In this document: piece after piece, positions 1 to 7,015 of the stretch
Numbering within the stretch: the stretch's first letter is position 1
Layout: each line of letters begins with the position of its first letter
From: Temnopleurus reevesii
Lineage: Eukaryota; Echinodermata; Echinoidea; Temnopleuroida; Temnopleuridae
Direction of reading: 5' to 3'
Assembly (NCBI GenBank): GCA_036244855.1
Contig: BQKZ01001041.1
Span: forward strand, 31,500 to 47,035
DNA length: 15,536 bases
Notes under the pieces: generated by a model
The model's input: only the letters and a program-made list of their open reading frames with translations
Databases searched by the model: none
Told to the model about the DNA's origin: nothing
Translations under genes and position numbers: made by a program

Positions 1-185
1 TGAAGTCCTGTTTTTGGATAAAGGTCCTCTGTTCTTGGGTCTGGATGGGGGATACTGTTACTGGCAGCTGATGGTGCAGCATGATGTGTCAGAAAAGCAA
101 TTACAACACCACCAGATGGGGTAAAGGTCATCTTGCAGATAGGTCAAAGGTTATGATAATTCAGATTTCCAATGTCATGTTTTAG

Positions 186-308
186 GGTGAAAGTCAGATA
201 TTCTTGGGTTCTGGATGGGTGGTACTGTGAATTGCAGCAGGAGGGGCAGCTGGAGCAATCTAAAAAACAGTCACAGCAGCACTAGATAGGTTAAAGGTCA
301 TATTACAG
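186..308 (+). pseudogene. Helix-1 exon copy 2, spliceable but with two stop codons
   Basis: The exon has the same length as the intact one (123 nt), the same phase, acceptor ttttag and donor CAG/gtatgt. It reads [10 protein letters not shown], then TAA, then K-T-V-T-A-A-L-D-R-L-K-V-I-L-Q. An earlier TGA sits where codon 15 should be. The signature proline is replaced by alanine (A-L-D-R-L-K). If it were spliced in, the transcript would be a nonsense-mediated decay target, so this is a dead duplicate or a poison exon. A dead duplicate is more likely because neighbouring copies are also decaying. Confidence 0.75.
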
Positions 309-490
309 GTATGTCAAAAGTAATGGTGATTTAAAATTCGTCAAAGTCATGTTTCACATGTATGGTCTTGGGTTCTGGCTGAATGATAATGATGCTGACA
401 GCTGGTGGGGCAACAGGAGCAGTCTCAAGAACAGTCACAGTGCCGTTAGATAGGTTAACCGCTAGATAGGTTAAAGGTCATCTTACAAGT

Positions 491-503
491 AGGTCAAAGG
501 TCA
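491..503 (+). promoter_or_regulatory. Perfect DR1 nuclear-receptor-like motif, copy 3 spacer
   Basis: The sequence AGGTCAAAGGTCA is two AGGTCA half-sites one base apart, the DR1 consensus bound by RXR heterodimers and HNF4-type receptors. It starts right at the splice donor of exon copy 3. The same perfect motif recurs at 661-673, 14207-14219 and 14377-14389, and a one-mismatch form is at 151-163. The match is seen directly; function is speculative because the motif is carried along by the tandem duplication. Confidence 0.35.
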
Positions 504-535
504 TGGTGATTCAAATGTCCAAAGTCCTGTTTTAG

Positions 536-658
536 GAGAAAAATCCTCTATTCTTGGGTCCTGGATGGGTGATACTGTTACTGGCAGCTGGTGGGGCAGC
601 AGGAGCAGTCTCGAGAACAGTTACAGCACCACTAGATAGGTTAAAGTTCATCTTACAG
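536..658 (+). CDS. SLC25A24/25-like: Probable SCaMC-type carrier exon: transmembrane helix 1 (intact copy of the array)
   Basis: This 123-nt exon (41 codons, phase 0 at both ends) is flanked by tttag/GAG and CAG/gtaggt. Its translation contains [20 protein letters not shown], the start of a mitochondrial carrier domain. PLDRLK is the first PX[D/E]XX[K/R] signature, at the matrix end of helix 1. The exon ends in LQ and joins in frame to V-I-G-S-K-K-P of the exon at 2388. It is the only open copy in the array at 1-764. One oddity: SCaMCs usually have W-R-Q before the helix, whereas here it reads W-V-I-L-L-L-A, and the other copies show the same change. The truly used exon could therefore lie just upstream of the window, with this one a young unspliced duplicate. 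Homology is near certain; use as the functional exon is probable only. The identical copy at 14252-14374 lies beyond the gene's stop codon. Confidence 0.6.
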
Positions 659-660
659 GT

Positions 661-673
661 AGGTCAAAGGTCA
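661..673 (+). promoter_or_regulatory. Perfect DR1 motif beside the intact exon's donor
   Basis: AGGTCAAAGGTCA begins two bases after the donor GT of the intact helix-1 exon. A weaker DR1-like string (AGGTTAAAGGTCA) also arises inside the coding part of copies 2 and 3 (288-300, 468-480), where it encodes R-L-K-V. Each full unit therefore has two such strings. Regulatory use is not shown by the sequence. Confidence 0.35.
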
Positions 674-764
674 TTGTGATTCAACTTTGTTGAAGTTGTG
701 TTTTATAATCTTGGGTTCTGGATGGTTGATACTGTTTCTGGCAGCTGGTGGGGCAGCAGGAGCA

Positions 765-1739
765 CCAAATCGGCTCCAAGAAAGATCTTCCAAAACTCAC
801 ATTAGTTCTTATTTGTCATGTACACATTATATTGAATGAATGACTGTGTGTAGATAGATCTTAATGATTAATAATGCCTTATTTTTTAATGTGTGTACAT
901 TGTTCAAGTTATTCTACTTGACATCGAATGGTATGTACATTTACTTACAAATCATGAATTTTGTTAGTGGTTGACTGATAAGGGAGAAAAAGAAGGGAAA
1001 AATATCTAGAATTAACCACCATCGAGAAGTCCACCTTTACTGTCTACAGTGAATATCTGTGTCAGAACTGATGACCAAATATTACGTCCGCATAAAGAAC
1101 TGGTCAAAGGCAGCTCATTGAAGCTGATTCCCTGTTTTTACCTATTTTTGTTTGATGATAAATTGTGTGCACAGGCATGCGATATAAATAGTCAACACTA
1201 ATCATTCATCCACTATGGCCTACATATGTAGTGTGATATTGATCAAAATCTCTAATTTTATTTGTGTTCAAAGTACAGATATTATCTCCCACTACATCTA
1301 TAATATTTTACTTCAATAATTTATTTTACATGATATTGATGGGTCATTGGTAGGCTGGAAGGTGAATGAGGAACCTATATAAATATTTGAATACACAAAT
1401 TACAAATACGATGCAGGTTGCAATATGCCCATTACATTGGCAAGGCATGTTTTTTTTAATGGACTCCTTTTTCACCCTCATGCAGGCCCGAGGTACACTT
1501 TGAAACAAATATTTATGACAAACATATACATTGTACTTGCTCAGTATTTCTTAATATAGATACAATATTTATTTTTAGTTTGTACAATATTTTAAGGTGT
1601 TTTTGTTGTTATCTTTAAGTACATTTTATTGATAAATTATGACCTGATTTCACATGCTGTTCCAGTATGATTGTGAATAATATTCATATGTGATGTTAAC
1701 AAATTATGGAATCATTTGTAAATTGTCCTACTGACGAAT
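765..1739. other. Intronic sequence without recognisable gene
   Basis: AT-rich intron between the helix-1 exon and the pyrimidine tract. No open frame with carrier similarity, RNA gene or clear inverted repeat was found. It is repeated at 14481-about 15418. Up to about 1445 the two copies are collinear at a constant offset of 13716; after that substitutions and indels appear. Confidence 0.6.
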
Positions 1740-2385
1740 CTCTGTCTCTTGCCCTCTCCAATCCACCTCTCTCTTTATCTGCTCAATCACTGTCTTTCAT
1801 CTTCTCTCTCCTTTCCTTTTCTTTGCACTTCTGTCCCCTCTNCACTGTCTTTCATCTTCTCTCTCCTTTCCTTTTCTTTGCACTTCTGTCCCCTCTCCTC
1901 TCCCCCTCTCCCTGCTCTGTCCTTATCCTCTCCCCATTCCCCTCTCCCCCTCTCTGTCTCCCCTCTCTCTTCCTCCTCTCTCTGTCTCTTTTCAATCTCT
2001 CTCACCCCTTCCCCCTTCCCTTTCTTTTTGTTTCTTTCCCCTTTTTTCTTCCCCTCTCTCCTCACTTTCCTTATCCTCCCCCCACTCATCTCTCCCCATC
2101 TCTCCCACACTCTCTGTCTCTCTGTCTCTCTCATCCCTCTCCCCTCTCCCTTCCATTTATTTTTGTTTTCTTTCCCCTCTCCCCTCTCTTTCCTTATCCT
2201 CTCCCCTCTCTCTCCCTCCCATCTCTCTGTCTCTTTACAATATCGCTCATTCCTTTCTTCCTTCCATTTCATTTTCTTTCTTTCCCCTCTTCTCTTCCCC
2301 TCCCCCTTCCCCTCTTCCCTGCTCCTTATCTTCTCACCCCCATCTCATTGTCTCCTCACCATTTCTCTCATCATTTTCCTCCTCC
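1740..2385 (+). repeat. Long CT-rich pyrimidine tract ending at a splice acceptor
   Basis: About 640 bp of almost pure C/T on this strand, made of irregular ctctcc, tctctgtctc and cccttcc blocks, ending in cctcctccag at the acceptor of the next exon. The long open frames across it are low-complexity (S/L/P/F-rich on plus, E/R/K/G-rich on minus) and are not genes. Part of the tract recurs before the second exon copy (3332-3476), and its start recurs at 15421-15536. Confidence 0.9.
1842..1842. other. Assembly join (N) with unmerged overlap
   Basis: The 54 bases before the N (1788-1841) are repeated directly after it (1843-1896) with no difference that I could see. This is what two contig ends look like when an overlap was not collapsed. 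Confidence 0.8.
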
Positions 2386-2387
2386 AG

Positions 2388-2540
2388 GTGATAGGTTCCA
2401 AGAAGCCCAATGTAGGAATCTTAGATGGTTTCAAGCACATGTACAGAGAAGGAGGAGTCACATCCTTCTGGAGAGGCAATGGAATAAATGTCATCAAGAT
2501 CGCACCCGAATCAGCAATAAAATTCTTTGCATATGAGAGG
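2388..2540 (+). CDS. SLC25A24/25-like: SCaMC-type carrier exon: helix 1-2 matrix loop and helix 2 (copy 1)
   Basis: This exon has 153 nt, 51 codons and phase 0 at both ends; acceptor cctccag and donor AGG/gtatgt. It encodes the matrix loop after helix 1 ([20 protein letters not shown]) and helix 2. The stretch [19 protein letters not shown] is close to invariant in ATP-Mg/phosphate carriers of the inner mitochondrial membrane, and the exon ends A-Y-E-R, which runs on to I-K-R-L in the next exon. These carriers exchange ATP-Mg (or ADP) for phosphate, adjusting the matrix nucleotide pool. A second copy at 3477-3629 encodes the same residues. A transcript needs only one, and joining both would duplicate helix 2, so one copy is probably the other haplotype. 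Confidence 0.92.
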
Positions 2541-2675
2541 GTATGTGTCACTTTATACTTCATTCTACATTCTGTGAATCATTCTTTTTCTCAGTGTAAA
2601 GGTGAAGACAAAAAAGATTGCTGATCTCAGGAATTTTGAAAATTTTTAAATGCCCACCTTACCTCAATGTTGAGG

Positions 2676-3088
2676 GGGAGCATCCCACGAGTCCGACAGC
2701 CCACAAGTCCGACAGAAATGAATATAAGCCTACTACATCAACAATTTTCAAAATGAGGTTCGAGCTAGACATTTTGACTTTCACGCTCTCAAGATCGACA
2801 CTGACAACTTATTTGCTTTGAGCCCGACAGCACGCAAACAGACCTACAAGACCGACTTACGTAAATATAGTGCTGTCGGTCTAATAGACCAATTTTACCT
2901 AGAGTCGGTCTCATTTGCCAAATTTATTTTTGGTCGTAATCATGTGCGTTTTCATAATTTTGTTGAATTAATGAGTTGTCTGACTCTAATCCGTTTTTAT
3001 GTAATGTCTATTTCGTTCACCAATTATTCAAAATGTCGGACTCGTGGGCTGTCGGACTCGTGGGTTGTCGGACTCGTCGGTAGTACCC
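2676..3088. mobile_element. Non-autonomous inverted-repeat element (copy 1)
   Basis: The ends are inverted repeats built of a roughly 16-bp unit: ccacgagtccgacag repeats on the left, ctgtcggactcgtggg repeats on the right (about three right-hand units). The outer tips are gggagcatccc and ggtagtaccc. The interior (about 290 bp) has no credible coding frame; the short open frames are chance. It sits in the intron after the carrier exon. A diverged copy is at 3788-4264. Confidence 0.65.
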
Positions 3089-3123
3089 AGGTTGAGGTAC
3101 TATTTTCACCCTGACTTAAAGAC

Positions 3124-3243
3124 CCCATTTACACCAGAAAGGAGGCCCGAGGCCGGCCTCAGGCCTCCAATTTAGGCCGGCCCGAGTACCGCAATTGTGT
3201 ATGTTTACACCAAGAATTAGGTCAGCAATTAGGCCTCCTTTTA
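3124..3243. mobile_element. Small GC-rich inverted-repeat insertion
   Basis: The block contains the palindrome-like ggaggcc...ggcctcc (3141-3168) and ends in ggcctcctttt, complementary to the left agaaaggaggcc. The motif tttacacca occurs twice inside. The block follows ccctgactt in this copy, but the equivalent place at about 4295 lacks it, so it looks like an insertion present in only one of the two versions. Confidence 0.45.
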
Positions 3244-3330
3244 TTACATCATTTTCTGTCTATCCTTATGTTATTCTTTGTTTATCGCTTATTCTATCTT
3301 CATTTCTTGTCTATTCTTATGTTACTTTTT

Positions 3331-3331
3331 N
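3331..3331. other. Assembly join (N) followed by repeat of 2244 onward
   Basis: After the N, the sequence starts again inside the pyrimidine tract (tcgctcattcctttcttcc, as at 2244) and runs through a second copy of the exon and inverted-repeat element to about 4300, with a few per cent of differences. The likely meaning is an alternative haplotype contig placed in tandem. Confidence 0.75.
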
Positions 3332-3476
3332 TCGCTCATTCCTTTCTTCCTTCCATTTCATTTTCTTTCTTTCCCCTCTTCTCTTCCCCTCCCCCTTCCC
3401 CTCTTCCCTGCTCCTTATCTTCTCACCCCCATCTCATTGTCTCCTCACCATTTCTCTCATCATTTTCCTCCTCCAG

Positions 3477-3629
3477 GTGATAGGTTCCAAGAAGCCCAAT
3501 GTAGGAATCTTAGATGGTTTCAAGCACATGTACAGAGAAGGAGGAGTCACATCCTTCTGGAGAGGCAATGGAATAAACGTCATCAAGATCGCACCCGAAT
3601 CAGCAATAAAATTCTTCGCATATGAGAGG
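3477..3629 (+). CDS. SLC25A24/25-like: SCaMC-type carrier exon: helix 1-2 loop and helix 2 (copy 2)
   Basis: Same 153-nt exon as at 2388, with cctccag acceptor and a stronger donor, AGG/gtaagt. I see two differences, both silent third-position changes (AAT to AAC in the Asn of G-I-N-V, TTT to TTC in a Phe near the end), so the protein is unchanged. Flanking intron sequence is also alike on both sides. Because this copy is in the same contig as the downstream exons, it is the one physically linked to 5318-12558. Identical coding with an N just upstream favours an allelic duplicate over mutually exclusive exons. Confidence 0.88.
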
Positions 3630-3787
3630 GTAAGTGTCACTTTATACCTCATTCTACATTCTGTGAATCATTCTTTTCCTCAGTGTAAGGTGAAGACAAA
3701 AAAAGATTGCTGATCTCAGGAATTTGAACATTTTTAAATGCCTACCTTACCCCAATGCTGTAAGGCTAAGGTTGAGGTACTATTTTC

Positions 3788-4264
3788 GGGAGCATCCCAT
3801 GAGTCCGACAGCCCACGAGTCTGACAGCTCACGAGTCCGACAAAAATCAATATAAGCCTACTAAATCGACAATTTTTAAAATGAGGTTCGAGCTAGACAT
3901 TTTGACTTTCACGCTCGCAAGATCGACACTGACAAATTATTTGCTTTGAGCCCGACAGCACGCAAACAGACCTACAAGACCGACTAACGTAAATATAGTG
4001 CTGTCGGACTAATAGACCAATTTTACCTAAAGTCGGTCTCATTTGCAAAATTTATGTTCGGTCATAATCATGTGCGTTTTCATAATTTTGTCGGATTAAT
4101 GAGTTGTCTGACTCTAATCCGTTTTTATGTAATGTCTATTTCGTTCACCAATTATTCATAATGTCGGCCTCGTAAGCTGTCGGACTCGTGGGCTGTCGGA
4201 CTCGTGGGTTGTCGGACTCGTGGGTTGTCGGACTCGTGGGTTGTCGGACTCGTCGGTAGTACCC
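3788..4264. mobile_element. Non-autonomous inverted-repeat element (copy 2)
   Basis: Diverged version of the element at 2676-3088, with the same interior and tips. The right end has about five tcggactcgtggg units instead of three. Here a direct repeat, aggttgaggtactatttt, lies on both sides of the element. In copy 1 only the right-hand one is kept, so it is uncertain whether it is a target duplication or part of the element. Confidence 0.65.
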
Positions 4265-4299
4265 AGGTTGAGGTACTATTTTGACCCTGACTTTTAGAC

Positions 4300-5317
4300 C
4301 CGCAATAAGAATTTGAATGAAGAGTCAACATGTGCTGTACTTCTTACATGGACATTGCATCTTGAAGTGGCTTGTTAAAGCCCACCAAGTAAAGTTTTGG
4401 TAAAAGCAAATAATTTTATCGCCAAATTTTGTCTTCAAATCTATATAAAATGAAACATAATATCATGAACATGTTGTACAAAAGATTGTGCGAAAAATGA
4501 ACAGGTTTTGGAAAAGTTATAACCTAAAATGTGCTCAATATTTCAGCGTCGTGTTCCCCCGACACTAATTTAATATTTTTTTTCTTGATAAAAGACAACT
4601 TCTCATGCACAGAATTGGATGAAAATTTCAGAATTAATTCTTTGTGTATTCCTTTTTATCATGCTTTTATCAAATCTTGGAAATAACTTTGTATATTTCC
4701 GATAACAAGCAAAATATTGTTATAACCAAGAGAGGGCTAAATACATGTACGATTTAACGGTCAAATTAAAATTTTCAAAAGAATCAGCTCGTAGAAAAAT
4801 ATGCTATGGTCTCAAAATGTGTATAAGAATCATATGTCATGATAAATATCCCCCAAATTCAAATTTCTTAATCTTTACCAAAACTATACTTGGGCTTTAA
4901 CACTTTCAATGTGTCAATTACATGTATATTCGCATTTCTAATCATAATCTCCAGAATATACTGTGGTTATGTGGTCATTCATTGTAATTATTTTGGCATT
5001 TAAAAGCATTCTTTTGTAGCAGTACTCACTTTCTATTTCTTGCAAAGTCTTTATTAGTTCCGTTTGGAGATTATACTTGTTTCATTGATTGTACCTGCGA
5101 ATTCGAAGCCCCGCGAAAATATTCATGAATTAACCAACCGCAAAAATTTAACACTGCAAAATTATCCCGCCATACAGTAGTAGTTTTAAAAACTCATAAC
5201 AAGCATAAGATATCAATAAATATTCTTAACAAAAATTTATAGCTCAAACATTTTATACTGGAGCCAAGCGGAAACCATGTCAGATTGATTTATTTATTGA
5301 TATACATCTCATTTCAG
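4300..5317. other. Intronic sequence; dispersed-repeat fragment at about 5092-5190
   Basis: AT-rich intron with no gene seen. The part around 5092-5190 (gcgaattcgaagccccgcga, then ccgcaaaaattt) resembles the cgcgaaaat / aaaatttcagc strings inside the MITE at 6804-7015, so it is likely a fragment of a related dispersed repeat. The rest up to about 5090 shows nothing I can name. Confidence 0.45.
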
Positions 5318-5425
5318 ATAAAGCGGTTATTACACACAGAAGGCAAAGAGTTGAAAGTCTATGAGAGATTTGTGGCAGGAGCTCTAGCAGGAGTGGTTGC
5401 ACAAACTACAATTTACCCTATGGAG
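5318..5425 (+). CDS. SLC25A24/25-like: SCaMC-type carrier exon: helix 3
   Basis: This exon has 108 nt, 36 codons and phase 0 at both ends; acceptor catttcag and donor GAG/gtaaga. It starts I-K-R-L-L-H-T-E-G-K, the cytosolic-side link after helix 2, and continues with helix 3, YERFVAGALAGVVAQTTIYP. It stops after Met-Glu, so the second carrier signature (P-M-E-V-L-K-T-R) is split by the intron, with V-L-K-T-R starting the exon at 10175. Y-P-M-E-V is typical of this subfamily. The open frame continues about 260 bp past the donor, but that part has no carrier similarity and contains the dispersed caggtggtcttt strings. Confidence 0.93.
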
Positions 5426-6006
5426 GTAAGACTTTGTAACCTGTCTATAAAGACCACACAAGGGAGACAGAATATGCAGTCTCTAACAGCAGGTGTTCTC
5501 TCTAGACAGGTTCATTTATTTGTAAATGGCTTTCTAGGGAGTAAAAAAGGTGGTCTTTCTGGACAGGTGGTCTTTCTATACAGGTGGTTGTTAGAGCAAG
5601 TTTTACTATATTGCAAAATATTTCCTACAGTCTACCCTGCTCTAGCAGCTGTCTGTCTATCATACCCACCTTTTTTATATGGGCTACCTTAAATGCCGCC
5701 TTGTAGAAATTTTTTTTTGCTATAGAGCCTATCTGTAGAGTCCACTTGTCTACAGTGGCCACCAATTAAACTCTAAATTCTAACGTATCAAGCAGTTACA
5801 GTAAACTCTTCAAAGTGCATGTGATATCAAATTAGAATAGCGTGCTAGAGTGATAAATATCTTGGAAGAGCTGAACCTGTGGAACAAGGTGTCAATTAAG
5901 TCTAACAGTGACTAAAATATGTTAATTCCTCCATAGCCTACCCTTGTTAGCTTGCACATTTGTCACCTACTGTAACATGTAACTATAAAGAAAATAGGGT
6001 TGTACC
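5426..6006. other. Intron start with dispersed ggtggtcttt repeat
   Basis: The stretch 5440-5770 has repeated strings such as aggtggtctttct, acaggtggt and tctacagtggccacc. Related strings occur at 7738-7800. They look like an old interspersed repeat. No gene is supported. Confidence 0.4.
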
Positions 6007-6803
6007 GATAACATTTGGATGGTTAGAAAATAAGGGAGCTACAGTAGCACACTTTCAGTTGAAGTTCATTTATAAGTGGAGTAGGGAACTATTTCTCATC
6101 ATATGAGTATATATTGCAAGGAAATTTAGTCCTTTAGGGACTTTCCATATTGGTTCCTGTCATAGTCTCAAGCCACATTCTTGAAAGTTCAAACGTTAGT
6201 GTTTTAACAGAGGAATCCCTGGGTACTGAAATTGGATGAATTTTAGCAGTAATCTTTCTATTATCCATTTTGCACTGATAACATTTGGGATGGTTTGAAA
6301 TTATGGGAGTTACAGTAGCACACTTCTAGTTGAAGTTCATTTAGAAGTAGAGTAGGGAACTATTTCTCATCATGTGAGTGTTTATATATTGCAAGGAAAT
6401 GTAGTCCTTTAGGGACTTTCCCCAAATATTGGCTCCTGTCAGAGTCTCAAGCCACATTCCTGAAAGTTTGAATGTGTGTGATTTCATGGAGGAACCTCGC
6501 TGTATTGATATTGGATGAATCTTAGCAGTAATCTTTCTATTAGCCATTTTGCTCTGATAACATTTTGGATGGTTGGAAATTATTGTAGTTATGGCAGCAC
6601 ACTTTCAGTTGAAGTTCGTTTGTAAGTAGAGTAGGGAACTACGTCTCATCATGTGAGTGTTTATTGCAAGGAAATGTAGCCGTTTAGGGACTTTCCCAAA
6701 AGTCCTGTAAAAGTCTCAAGCCACATTCCTGAAAGTTCAAACGTGTGTGTTTTTATGGAGGAATCCCACTGCACCGAGATCAGATGAATCTCATAGCAGT
6801 TCT
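6007..6803. repeat. Three tandem units of about 270-280 bp
   Basis: Units start at gataacattt (6007, 6277, 6556), giving periods of 270 and 279 bp. They share gtagcacact, ttcagttgaagttc, gtagggaacta, ttgcaaggaaat, gtcctttagggactttcc, tctcaagccacattc, ggaggaa and ttagcagtaatctttcta. The units differ by substitutions and small indels, so the array is not recent. The third unit ends where the MITE at 6804 begins. No coding potential was seen. Confidence 0.85.
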
Positions 6804-7015
6804 TACTGTAAAAGCCAATATTTCAGCGTACATAAATTTTACAGAATTCACTGAATTCCAGACCTTTTCACACATTAGCTAGTTCTTATTTTCATGTTTA
6901 TAAGGATGATTGTGAACAAGTCTATGGGGATTCCAGCGAGTGAAAATTTTAGCTGATTTATGGATGCGAAATCCGCGAAAATAAAACCCCAGCAAAAATT
7001 TCAGCTTTTACAGTA
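6804..7015. mobile_element. MITE-like element with 12-bp inverted ends
   Basis: The ends are tactgtaaaagc (6804-6815) and gcttttacagta (7004-7015), a perfect 12-bp inverted pair extended imperfectly by aatatttcagc / aaatttcagc. It is about 212 bp with no coding frame. The interior has cgcgaaaataaaa-type strings. Non-autonomous DNA elements with such ends are frequent in marine invertebrate genomes. It is inserted at the end of the third tandem unit. Confidence 0.75.

Larger units (their letters stand above)
17..764 (+). repeat. Tandem array of five helix-1 exon copies
   Basis: Five units repeat with spacings of 170, 163, 187 and 157 bp, measured at the ctggcagctg-like motif (61, 231, 394, 581, 738). 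Each unit holds the exon plus about 47 bp of intron-like spacer. Copy 1 (about 17-138) has an in-frame TGA, and its donor reads AT instead of GT. Copy 2 (186-308) keeps the exact 123-nt length and both splice sites but has TGA and TAA stops. Copy 3 (about 357-488) carries a 16-bp internal duplication that shifts the frame and has lost the acceptor AG. Copy 4 (536-658) is open. Copy 5 (about 706-764) is cut off after the GGAAGA codons. Copies 2-5 recur at 13902-14480. Confidence 0.85.

Noticed and set aside
17..764. CRISPR-like array
   Set aside because: Unit length, exon content, splice sites and eukaryotic context show exon duplication, not short repeats with unique spacers.
1787..2272. Minus-strand frame of 161 codons rich in E, R, K and G
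   Set aside because: Antisense shadow of the pyrimidine tract; charged low-complexity repeats without a domain.
1706..2624. Long open frames (276 and 291 codons) across the pyrimidine tract
   Set aside because: Low-complexity S/L/P/F translation caused by CT-rich DNA with no stop codons; only the last 51 codons (2388-2540) are the carrier exon.
2618..3114. Two open frames inside the inverted-repeat element
   Set aside because: The composition follows the element's tcggact repeats; in the second version at 3788-4264 the frames are not kept.
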